Shown piece by piece: positions 51,199 to 59,428 of a stretch of 64,000 bases of DNA. This DNA comes from Variovorax dokdonensis (GTDB lineage Bacteria > Pseudomonadota > Gammaproteobacteria > Burkholderiales > Burkholderiaceae_C): assembly GCF_030316895.1 (NCBI RefSeq), contig NZ_JASZYV010000001.1, positions 186,001 through 250,000 of the forward strand, written 5' to 3'. Made by a program: the position numbers and the translations under genes. Numbering within the stretch: the first letter of the stretch is position 1; each line of letters starts with the position of its first letter. The notes under the pieces were generated by a model. It saw only the letters and a program-made list of their open reading frames with translations, had not been told where the DNA came from and searched no databases.

Positions 51199-52488
51199 TC
51201 AGGTCGTAGGGTCGGCGCGGTTGAGGGCGGCAAGCCGCATCGTCATGAAGGCGCGCTCGGGTGCCTGCTGCGCCAATTCCAGGGCGCGCTGGTACGACGT
51301 GCGCGCCTGTTCGACGAGGCCCATGCGGCGACACAGGTCGGCCCGCGCGGCGTGTGCCAGGTGATAGTCGTTCAGCGCGCCGCGCGCGAGCAGAGCGTCG
51401 ATGAGCGCCAGGCCAGACGCCGGCCCGTCGCGCATGGCAATCGCCACGGCGCGGTTAAGTTCCACCACCGGCGATGGCGCCGCCCGCAGCAGCACGTCGT
51501 AAAGGCCGGCGATCTGCGGCCAGTCGGTGGCCGCCGCGTCGGGAGCGTCGGCGTGCAGGGCCGCAATGGCCGCCTGCACGGTGTACGTGCCGAAGCGGCG
51601 CGAGGCAAGCGCCTGCTCCACCAGGGTCTTGCCTTCGGCCATCAGTGCCTTGCTCCAGAGCTTGCGGTCCTGGTCTTCGAGCAGGATCAGGTCGCCGGCG
51701 TGCGTGCTGCGCGCGTCTCGGCGTGATTCGTGCAGCAGCATCAGGGCCAGCAGGCCCATCGCTTCCGGCTCGGGCAGCAGTTGCAGCAGCAAGCGGCCCA
51801 GCCGGATCGCTTCGGCTGACAGGTCGGGCCGCGTGAGGCGGTCGCCGGCAGAGGCCGAATAGCCTTCATTGAAGACCAGGTAGACCACCCGCAGCACGTT
51901 GTCCAAACGTGCGGCCAGTTCGGCGCGCTCGGGCACCTCGTAAGGTATGCGCGCTTCGCGGATGCGGGCCTTGGCACGCACGATGCGCTGAGCCAGCGTA
52001 GGCGCGGGCACCAGGAATGCACTGGCGATGGCTTCGGTACTCAGGCCACACACCTCGCGCAGGGTCAGCGCCACCTGAGCCTCAGGCGCCAGGGCGGGGT
52101 GACAGCAGGTGAACATGAGACGCAGGCGATCGTCTTCGAGCAGATCGTGCTGCACATCGCGTTCATCCCAGTTGGACGTCGGGTCGCATGCGTCCCGGGC
52201 GGCTTCGCCCGCCTCGTCCCACCCGACAAGCCGGGCGTTGCGCCGCAGTCCGTCGATCGCCTTGAATCGGCCGGCCGACACGATCCATGCGCGCGGGTTA
52301 TCGGGAACGCCCTCGGTCGCCCACCGCTCCAGTGCAATGCGAAAACCGTCGTGCAGCGCCTCCTCCGCCATGTCGAAGTCCCCCAGCAGGCGCACGAGCG
52401 TCGCGAAGATGCGCCGGCCTTCGGCTCGGTAGAGCGCGTCGATCGCCTTGTGGACGCCGTTGGATGGAAGAACAGGGCGGTTGGGCAT
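51199..52488 (-). CDS. ECF42-type RNA polymerase sigma factor with C-terminal extension
   Basis: 429 aa, about twice the size of an ordinary ECF sigma factor. Region 2 (about 15-85: LLGDFDMAEEALHDGFRIAL, NPRAWIVSAGRFKAID) and region 4 (about 125-185: LTLREVCGLSTEAIASAFLV, TLAQRIVRAKARIREA) are followed by a helical, TPR-like extension (about 190-429) typical of the ECF42 group. These sigma factors have no anti-sigma gene; the extension is thought to regulate activity. Adjacent YCII/DGPF genes are the usual partners. A TGTCGA at 52525-52520 lies upstream on the same strand but without a well-spaced -10. Confidence 0.93.
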   Translation of the reverse strand: MPNRPVLPSNGVHKAIDALYRAEGRRIFATLVRLLGDFDMAEEALHDGFRIALERWATEGVPDNPRAWIVSAGRFKAIDGLRRNARLVGWDEAGEAARDACDPTSNWDERDVQHDLLEDDRLRLMFTCCHPALAPEAQVALTLREVCGLSTEAIASAFLVPAPTLAQRIVRAKARIREARIPYEVPERAELAARLDNVLRVVYLVFNEGYSASAGDRLTRPDLSAEAIRLGRLLLQLLPEPEAMGLLALMLLHESRRDARSTHAGDLILLEDQDRKLWSKALMAEGKTLVEQALASRRFGTYTVQAAIAALHADAPDAAATDWPQIAGLYDVLLRAAPSPVVELNRAVAIAMRDGPASGLALIDALLARGALNDYHLAHAARADLCRRMGLVEQARTSYQRALELAQQAPERAFMTMRLAALNRADPTT

Positions 52489-52601
52489 GCGAGTCGTTGG
52501 TGCAGCCGGGCAAATCTACTCGACATTCAAGCGGGAATCGACCCAAGGTCGGGCTCGCGGCCAGCACCGCCCACTCTCGCCATCCATCCCTCACGTAACC
52601 T

Positions 52602-52632
52602 TTGAATTCAACCTGCATTCAATGGTTGAATG
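52602..52632 (+). promoter_or_regulatory. Palindromic operator before the RND efflux operon
   Basis: Two palindromes: TTGAATTCAA (52602-52611, perfect) and CATTCAA-tgg-TTGAATG (52616-52632, perfect seven-base arms). They share the half TTGAAT and lie 47-77 bases before the adaptor start. The size and spacing suit a TetR- or MarR-type repressor of an efflux pump; no such gene is in this window. Confidence 0.65.
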
Positions 52633-52678
52633 GCGGTCTAACAAATGACCATCCACGTGGCGGTGAGGAAGGCGATTC

Positions 52679-54244
52679 ATGCAGATCAGCTATTCCGGGG
52701 GACTTTGTCTGGCCCTGTGTGCCGCTGGGCTGATTGCGGCCTGCTCGAAGCAAGAGGCCGCCGCGCCAGCCGCACAGGCGGCTGCGGTGTCGGCTTTGGC
52801 GGTTCAGGCCAGGACGATCCCGGTGACCTTCCAGTTCGTGGGGCAGACCGAAAGCCCTCAGCAGGTCGAGATCCGGGCCCGCGTGGCGGGCTTCCTGGAA
52901 AAGCGGGTCTACCGCGAGGGTAGCCGCGTCGAGAAGGGCCAGGTGCTGTTCCAGATGGACGCCAAGCCCTTCGCGGCCGACCTGCAGGCCGCCAACGGCG
53001 AGTTGGCCCAGCAGCAGGCGCGGCTGTCCACGGCCCGCGCCAACCTCGCCCGCGTGAAGCCCCTGGTGGCCGACAACGCGCTGGCAGCCAAGGACCTGGA
53101 CGATGCCACCGGTCAGGAGCAGGCCGCCGCAGCGGCTGTGGAGTCGGCCAAGGCGCGGGTGATCGACGCCCAGCTCAAGCTCGGATACGCCACCATCACC
53201 TCGCCGCTGGAAGGCCTGTCTTCCTTCGCCAAGGTGCAGGACGGCGCCTATGTGGGTCCCGCCAACAGCCTGTTGACCTACGTGGCTCGGCTGGATCCGA
53301 TCCGCGTGAACTTCAGCCTGTCCGAGAACGAGACGCTGCGGCTCAAGGACGAACTGGCCAAGGGCCAGTTGCGCGGCATGGCCAATGACGACTATCCGGT
53401 CGAGCTCGTGCTGGCCGATGGCTCGGTGTACCCGGAGCATGGGCGCATCACCTTTGCCGATGCCGCGTTCAGCGAAGAGACCGGCACTTTCCTGCTGCGG
53501 GCCGAGTTGCCGAATCCGAAGGGGGACCTTCGACCCGGGCAGTTCGTGCGCGTGAACGTGCTGGGCTTTACCCGGCCAAACGCGATCGTCGTGCCGCAGC
53601 GCGCGGTGCAGGAGGGGCCGCGCGGGCAGTTCGTCTGGGTGGTGGATGCCCAAGGCAAGGCGCTCCAGAGACCGGTCACGGCCGGAGACTGGGTGGGCGA
53701 CCAATGGCTGGTCAGCCAGGGCCTGAAGGACGGGGAGCGCGTGATCGTCGATGGCTTCATGCGCCTGGCGCCGGGCATGCCGGTGCAGGCCAAGGAGGTG
53801 GCGGCCGAGCCCCTGCCAGCGGCGGCGGGAGGCGCGGCCGCTTCGGGTGGCTCGGCGACCTCGCAGGCGCCGCCGGGTGCAGCCGCGCCACCCACGACAC
53901 AGGCGGCGCGAGCGTCGCCGCGCGCCGGCACCGAATCGGTCTATTTCGACGTCGACCGTGCGCGGGTGGATGCCACCGGCCAGGCCGTGCTGGGGCAGGT
54001 GGCCGCTGCCCTGCGCGCGCAGCCAGAGCTTCGCGTGACGCTGCACGGCTATGTCGATGCCAGCGGCAGCAGCAAGCGCAATCGGGAACTGGCGCGTCAG
54101 CGCGCCAACGCGGTGCGCGACGCGCTGGCCGCCGCCGGCGTTCCGGCCGACCGCATCGTGCTCGAGAAACCCGCCGACATCACCGGCGGCCAGTCCCCCG
54201 CGCAGGCGCGGCGGGTGGACCTCGTGCTGGCGGAGGCACGATGA
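52679..54244 (+). CDS. RND efflux periplasmic adaptor with C-terminal OmpA-like domain
   Basis: 521 aa; typical AcrA-type adaptors are about 370-400. Lipoprotein signal with lipobox IAAC (C22). Barrel-sandwich hybrid VEIRARVAGFLEKRVYREGS and helical hairpin (about 95-160), beta-barrel and membrane-proximal domains (to about 375), an Ala/Gly/Pro linker, then an OmpA-like domain (about 418-520) with VYFDVDRARVD, GYVDASGS and RNRELARQRANAVRDAL; the Asp and Arg of the peptidoglycan (DAP) site are present. The fusion would tie the pump to the cell wall. Start supported by GAGGAAGG. Stop overlaps the permease start by four bases. Confidence 0.93.
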   Translation: MQISYSGGLCLALCAAGLIAACSKQEAAAPAAQAAAVSALAVQARTIPVTFQFVGQTESPQQVEIRARVAGFLEKRVYREGSRVEKGQVLFQMDAKPFAADLQAANGELAQQQARLSTARANLARVKPLVADNALAAKDLDDATGQEQAAAAAVESAKARVIDAQLKLGYATITSPLEGLSSFAKVQDGAYVGPANSLLTYVARLDPIRVNFSLSENETLRLKDELAKGQLRGMANDDYPVELVLADGSVYPEHGRITFADAAFSEETGTFLLRAELPNPKGDLRPGQFVRVNVLGFTRPNAIVVPQRAVQEGPRGQFVWVVDAQGKALQRPVTAGDWVGDQWLVSQGLKDGERVIVDGFMRLAPGMPVQAKEVAAEPLPAAAGGAAASGGSATSQAPPGAAAPPTTQAARASPRAGTESVYFDVDRARVDATGQAVLGQVAAALRAQPELRVTLHGYVDASGSSKRNRELARQRANAVRDALAAAGVPADRIVLEKPADITGGQSPAQARRVDLVLAEAR

Positions 54245-57200
54245 AGCTGGCGCACTTCTTCATCGACCGCCCGATCTTTGCAAGCGTACTTTCGATCATC
54301 CTGGTGCTGGCCGGCACCGTGGCCATGCTCAACCTGCCGATCGCGCAGTTCCCGGACATCACGCCGCCGCAGATCTCGGTGACGGCCACCTACCCAGGCG
54401 CCAGCGCCGAGGTGGTCGCGCAGAACGTGGCGGCGCCGATCGAGCAGCAGGTCAACGGCGCGGACGCCATGATGTACATGAACTCGACATCGAGTTCGAC
54501 CGGCAACATGACGCTGTCGGTCTACTTCGACATCGGCACCGACCCGTCGCTCGCGCAGGTCGACGTGCAGAACCGCGTGAACCTCGCGCTGCCCACGCTG
54601 CCATCGGCGGTGAGCCAGCAGGGCGTCTCGGTGGCCAAGAAGTCGCAGGCGTTCATGATGATCGTGGCGATCTACTCGCCCGATGCCAGCCTGGACCAGA
54701 CCTATGTGGCGAACTACGCCAACATCAATGTGCTGGACAACATCAAGCGCATTCCCGGTGCGAACCAGAGCTCCATCTTCGGTGCTCCCGACTACGCCAT
54801 GCGCCTGTGGCTCAAGCCCGACCGCATGGCCAGCCTGGGCCTGACCGCGACCGACGTGCAGAACGCCGTGGCGCAGCAGAACCAGCAGTTCGCCGCCGGG
54901 CGCCTGGGCGCTTCGCCCACGGCAGCGCCGGTGCAGCAGACCTTTCCGGTGGCCACGTCCGGCCGGATGACCGAGCCTTCGCAGTTCGAGAACATCATCC
55001 TGCGGGCGCAGCAGGGAACCGGCGCCATCGTCCGGGTCAAGGACATCGGCCGCGCCGAGTTGGGCGCCAAGGATTATTCGATCCGCTCGAAGTACAACGG
55101 CAAGACGGCCACGCTCATTGCCATCTACCAGCAGCCCGGCGCCAACGCGCTGCAGGTGGCCGACGATGTGCGAAAGGCGCTGGCCGAGATGAAGAAGACC
55201 TTCCCGCCCGGGCTGGACTACGACGTCGCGCTGGACACCACCGAGTTCGTCAAGGAATCCATCGACGAAGTGGTGCACACCTTTTTCGAGGCGGTGGTGC
55301 TGGTGGTGCTGGTGGTGTTTCTGTTCCTGCAGAGTTTCAGGGCCACCATCGTGCCGATCCTGGCGGTGCCGGTGTCGATCATCGGCGCCTTCATCGGCAT
55401 GACGGCGATGGGCTTCTCGATCAACATGCTGACGCTGTTCGGCATGATCCTGGCCATCGGCATCGTGGTCGACGACGCCATCGTGGTGGTGGAGAACGTC
55501 GAGCGCAACATGACCGAGTTCGGCCTGGACCCGAAGGCCGCCGCCAAGCGCGCGATGGACGAGGTCAGCGGGCCGGTGGTGGCCATCGTCCTGGTGCTGT
55601 GCGCGGTGTTCATCCCGGTGGCTTTTCTGTCGGGCATCACCGGCCAGCTCTACAAGCAGTTCGCGGTGACGATCGCGGTGTCGGTGGTGTTGTCGGGCGT
55701 GGTGGCGCTCACGCTGTCGCCGGCACTCGCCGCCATCCTGCTCAAACCGCATCCGCCGGGCAGCGAGCATGGCAAGAAGGGTTTCTTCGGCTGGTTCAAC
55801 CGGAGCTTCGCAAAGCTGACCGATGGCTACGGACGCACGGTGCAGCTCGCGATCCGACGCGTGCTCATGGCCCTGTTGCTCATCGTCGGCATGGTGGTGA
55901 TCATGCTGGGCCTGTTCAAGCGGGTGCCTTCGTCGTTCCTTCCGGTGGAAGACCAGGGCTACCTGTACACGGCCGCCATCCTGCCCGACGCGGCGAGCCT
56001 GGACCGCACCGAGGCCGCGACCGACCGGGCGCAGAGCTGGTTCGCCAAGCAACCGGGCGTGAAGTCGGTGGCCACGGTGCCGGGCTTCTCGCTCATCGAC
56101 TCGCAACTCAAGGCCAATGCCGGCGTGCTGTTCGTCTCGCTCAAGGGGTTCGGCGAGCGGCAGGCTGCCTCCGACAAGGCCGACGCCCTGATTCGCGACG
56201 CCTCGCACGAATTCGCCAAGGACCAGGAGGCCGTGCTGGTGCCGGTCAATCCACCGTCGATTCCCGGCCTGGGCACGACCGGCGGCTTCGAGTTCTGGGT
56301 GCAAAGCGAGGGCGATGCGACGCTGCAGCGGCTGGAAGAACTCACGCGGGCCATCATCGCCAAGACACGGCAACGGCCAGAGCTGCAGGGCGTGAACTCC
56401 ACCATCAACACGCGATCGCGGCAACTGATGGTGGACGTGGACCGCGACAAGGCCGAAAGCCTCGGCGTGCCCGTGCAGGATGTGTACAGCACCTTGCAGA
56501 CGCTGTTCGGGTCGCTCTACGTGAGCCAGTTTCCGAAGAACAGCCGGCTGTTCCAGGTCATCCTGCAGGCCGAGCCTGACTACCGCACCAGGCCCGAAGA
56601 CCTTCAGAACATGTACGTGCGCAACCGAAGCGGCGAAATGGTGCCGCTCAAGGCGCTGGCCAACACGCGCTACGTGGTGGGCTCGGACCTCGTCACGCGC
56701 TTCAACAACTATCCGGCGGCCAAGATCTCGGGCGGGCCGGCGCCGGGCTACAGCTCGGGTCAGGCGCTGAATGCGATGGAGGCCGCGGCGCGCGAGGTGC
56801 TGCCCGAGGGCTTCTCGTTCGCGTGGTCCGGACAGGCCTACGAGGAGAAGAAGTCCGGCTCCACCGCCGGCGCGGTGTTCGCGTTTGCGCTGGTGATGGT
56901 GTTCCTGATCCTTGCCGCCCAATACGAAAAGTGGTCCCTGCCGATCGGCGTGCTGCTGGCGGTGCCGTTCGCGCTGTTCGGTGCCATCACCGCCATCTGG
57001 CTGCGCGGCACCGAGAACGATGTGTACTTCCAGATCGGCTTGACGGTGCTGATCGCACTGGCGGCCAAGAATGCCATCCTGATCTTCGAGTTCGCCATCG
57101 AGCTTCGGCAAAAGGAGGGCCTGTCGCCCTACGACGCGGCGCTTGGGGCGGCCAAGCTGCGGCTGCGGCCGATCATCATGACGTCGCTGGCCTTCATCCT

Positions 57201-57432
57201 CGGCTGCGTGCCGCTGGCCATTGCGAGTGGCGCGTCGTCGGCCAGCCGGCATTCGCTGGGCACGGGCGTGATCGGCGGCATGCTGGGCGCAACGGCGATT
57301 GCGATCTTCTTCATTCCCATGTTCTTCTGGGGGCTGGAGACCTGGAGCGACCGCAGCAGCAACAAGAAGAAGGCGCCGCATGCGCCTGCGCCGGGCGATG
57401 AGGGCGCGGAGGAGGGGCATGCCACGCACTGA
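54241..57432 (+). CDS. RND multidrug efflux permease (HAE1, AcrB/MexB-like)
   Basis: 1063 aa, full-length inner-membrane RND transporter of the AcrB class that pumps drugs and solvents using proton flow. N-terminus FFIDRPIFASVLSIILVLAG, the helix 4 Asp pair in IGIVVDDAIVVVENVERNM (D411-D412), and the late FFIPMFFW-type end; twelve membrane helices and two large periplasmic loops by inspection. A Lys/His-rich tail closes it. ATG overlaps the adaptor stop (ATGA); its end overlaps the outer-membrane gene by 14 bases. Confidence 0.96.
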   Translation: MKLAHFFIDRPIFASVLSIILVLAGTVAMLNLPIAQFPDITPPQISVTATYPGASAEVVAQNVAAPIEQQVNGADAMMYMNSTSSSTGNMTLSVYFDIGTDPSLAQVDVQNRVNLALPTLPSAVSQQGVSVAKKSQAFMMIVAIYSPDASLDQTYVANYANINVLDNIKRIPGANQSSIFGAPDYAMRLWLKPDRMASLGLTATDVQNAVAQQNQQFAAGRLGASPTAAPVQQTFPVATSGRMTEPSQFENIILRAQQGTGAIVRVKDIGRAELGAKDYSIRSKYNGKTATLIAIYQQPGANALQVADDVRKALAEMKKTFPPGLDYDVALDTTEFVKESIDEVVHTFFEAVVLVVLVVFLFLQSFRATIVPILAVPVSIIGAFIGMTAMGFSINMLTLFGMILAIGIVVDDAIVVVENVERNMTEFGLDPKAAAKRAMDEVSGPVVAIVLVLCAVFIPVAFLSGITGQLYKQFAVTIAVSVVLSGVVALTLSPALAAILLKPHPPGSEHGKKGFFGWFNRSFAKLTDGYGRTVQLAIRRVLMALLLIVGMVVIMLGLFKRVPSSFLPVEDQGYLYTAAILPDAASLDRTEAATDRAQSWFAKQPGVKSVATVPGFSLIDSQLKANAGVLFVSLKGFGERQAASDKADALIRDASHEFAKDQEAVLVPVNPPSIPGLGTTGGFEFWVQSEGDATLQRLEELTRAIIAKTRQRPELQGVNSTINTRSRQLMVDVDRDKAESLGVPVQDVYSTLQTLFGSLYVSQFPKNSRLFQVILQAEPDYRTRPEDLQNMYVRNRSGEMVPLKALANTRYVVGSDLVTRFNNYPAAKISGGPAPGYSSGQALNAMEAAAREVLPEGFSFAWSGQAYEEKKSGSTAGAVFAFALVMVFLILAAQYEKWSLPIGVLLAVPFALFGAITAIWLRGTENDVYFQIGLTVLIALAAKNAILIFEFAIELRQKEGLSPYDAALGAAKLRLRPIIMTSLAFILGCVPLAIASGASSASRHSLGTGVIGGMLGATAIAIFFIPMFFWGLETWSDRSSNKKKAPHAPAPGDEGAEEGHATH

Positions 57433-58933
57433 CCTTCATGGACCAGCGACGCGAGCGCCGCTGCCGGTGCTTGCGGCGACATGCGCCGCACTGTTGCTCG
57501 TGTCGGCTTGCACGCTCGGGCCCGACTACCGGCGCCCGGAACTGGTTGTCCCGGAGCAGTTCCGCGCTGCCCCGGCCGAAAGCACGTCGACGAGCGCCAC
57601 CGCCACGGACACCGCCTGGTGGCAGCAATTCGGCGATCCGCAACTCGATGCGCTGGTCGACGAGGCGCTGGCCAACAATCTGGATGTGGTGGCCGCTGCG
57701 GCACGCGTCGACCAGTTCTACGGAGTGCTTGGCACGACCCGTGCCGCACTGTTTCCGCAAGTCGGCGCAGACCTGACCGGCAGCCGCCAGCGCGCCAGCC
57801 GCGAGACCGTGACGGGGGCGCCCCTCACCAACCCCTACGACTCGGTGCAGGCCGCCTTGCTGGCCAGCTGGGAGCTCGACCTGTTCGGGCGAACGCGCCG
57901 CCTGACCGAGGCCGCCACTGCCGAAGCCAGGGCGAGCGAAGCGTTTCGGCGCGGCACGGTCCTGTCGTTGGTCGCCGCGGTCACCACCGGCTACGTGCTG
58001 CTGCGTGACCTGGACAAGCAGGTGGAGGTGGCGCGCGATACGGTCAAGCTGCGCGAGGATTCGCTCAAGCTCTTCGAGCGGCGCTTCAAAGGCGGCGTGG
58101 TGTCGGACCTGGAGGTCAGCCAGGCGCGGTCCGAATACGCCACTGCGTTGCGCACGCTGCCGCAACTGGAGTATTCCGCCGCGCAGCAGGAGAACGCGTT
58201 GTCGGTGTTGGTCGGCCGCAATCCGGGGCCCGTTTCGCGTGGTCGGGCCATCGACCAATTGGCGCTGCCCGTGGTGCCTGCGGGACTTCCATCCGAACTG
58301 ATCGAGCGGCGGCCCGATCTCGTGGCGGCGGAGCAGGCGCTCGTGGCCGCCAATGCGCGCATCGGCGCGGCCAAGGCCGCTTACTTTCCGAGCATTTCGC
58401 TCACCGGCGCATTTGGCGGTGCGAGCCGCAGCTTGTCGGATCTCTCGAAGGGGTCGGCGCGCATCTGGTCGTATGGGTTGGACATCAGCGTTCCGATCTT
58501 CACCGCGGGCGCCATTGCCGGCCAGGTGCAAAGCGCGGAGGCCGCACAGCGCGAATCGCTGGCGCGCTATCGCAAGGCGGTGCAGTCAGGCTTTCAGGAA
58601 ACCGAGAACGCGCTGGTGGGCGTGAGCAAGTCAAGACAGGCGCGCGATGCGGCCGAACAGCAGACCGTCGCGCTGATCAACTATGCCCGGCTGGCGCGCA
58701 GGCGCTACGACGGCGGCTACACCAGCTACCTGGAAGTGCTGGACGCAGAGCGCAGCCTGTTCAATGCACAACTGCAACTGTCGCAAAGCCAGGCCGAAGT
58801 GCTGCTGCAGTCCGCCGCGCTGTACAAGGCAATGGGCGGTGGCTGGCTGGATCTTGCGGATCAAAAGACGCTGCAGCCATCGGTGGCGACGCGTGAAGTT
58901 TGCGGGCCGGCCTACGGGAACGTCTGCAGATAG
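57419..58933 (+). CDS. Outer-membrane efflux lipoprotein (OprM/NodT-type TolC family)
   Basis: 504 aa from the ATG at 57419, with GGAGGAGG before it. Lipoprotein signal with lipobox VSAC (LLLVSACTLGPDYRRPE, the standard NodT opening). Two TolC-type repeats: ANNLDVVAAAARVDQF ... YDSVQAALLASWELDLFGR and ERRPDLVAAEQALVAANARIGAAKAAYFPSIS ... (in two parts), IWSYGLDISVPIFTAGAI. It forms the trimeric channel completing the tripartite pump. Tail end overlaps the convergent cytochrome gene by 22 bases. Confidence 0.95.
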   Translation: MPRTDLHGPATRAPLPVLAATCAALLLVSACTLGPDYRRPELVVPEQFRAAPAESTSTSATATDTAWWQQFGDPQLDALVDEALANNLDVVAAAARVDQFYGVLGTTRAALFPQVGADLTGSRQRASRETVTGAPLTNPYDSVQAALLASWELDLFGRTRRLTEAATAEARASEAFRRGTVLSLVAAVTTGYVLLRDLDKQVEVARDTVKLREDSLKLFERRFKGGVVSDLEVSQARSEYATALRTLPQLEYSAAQQENALSVLVGRNPGPVSRGRAIDQLALPVVPAGLPSELIERRPDLVAAEQALVAANARIGAAKAAYFPSISLTGAFGGASRSLSDLSKGSARIWSYGLDISVPIFTAGAIAGQVQSAEAAQRESLARYRKAVQSGFQETENALVGVSKSRQARDAAEQQTVALINYARLARRRYDGGYTSYLEVLDAERSLFNAQLQLSQSQAEVLLQSAALYKAMGGGWLDLADQKTLQPSVATREVCGPAYGNVCR

Positions 58934-59307
58934 GCGAACAGGTCGGCCAGCTTCTGCTCGCTGTATGCCCAGCCGCTGAAGCGCATGGACGTACCGGGCA
59001 CGACTTCGTCGGGGTGGCGGATGTACGCGGCCAGGGTGCTTGGCGACCAGACGATCTCCGACTTGCGCATCGCGGGCGAATAGTTGAAGCCCGCTTGGGT
59101 GCCGGCGCGGCGGCCGATGACGCCATCGAGGCGAGGACCGAAGGCATGCCGCGCGCCGGTGCCGACCTGGTGGCACGAGGCGCAAGCGGCGAATGCCGCC
59201 TTGCCTGCCGTGACGTCTCCCGCCTGCGGCGCGGCGTGCGCCGCCAGGCTGATGGCGAGTGTGGCGAGTGAGGCGAGGAACGCGATGCCGGCTTTCATGT
59301 TCTGCAT
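58912..59307 (-). CDS. Small soluble cytochrome c (class I)
   Basis: 131 aa with a signal peptide (MKAGIAFLASLATLAISLAAHA). Heme motif CASCH (C42-H46) near the mature N-terminus, RHAFGPRLDGVIGRRAG and VVPGTSMRFSGW (Met ligand) are typical of class I cytochromes c of the c2/c550 type. Acts in periplasmic electron transfer. Its 3' end overlaps the outer-membrane efflux gene; its start lies 121 bases from the divergent nucleotidase gene. Confidence 0.93.
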   Translation of the reverse strand: MQNMKAGIAFLASLATLAISLAAHAAPQAGDVTAGKAAFAACASCHQVGTGARHAFGPRLDGVIGRRAGTQAGFNYSPAMRKSEIVWSPSTLAAYIRHPDEVVPGTSMRFSGWAYSEQKLADLFAYLQTFP

Positions 59308-59428
59308 TTTGCCCAGCGGGAGATGACTTGATGCACGTCAAAGTCGCTGGGTAGTTCGCAAGCATCATCGGCGGACGACGCATCTGCTTCATTCTTTCGA
59401 CGCGTCACGGCCATTGAAGGAGACATGA

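Noticed and set aside
52497..52525. A second ECF42 promoter before the sigma factor gene itself
   Set aside because: TGTCGA is present, but the nearest CGA is 23 bases away and only a few bases before the start codon, unlike the well-spaced promoter at 51149-51176.
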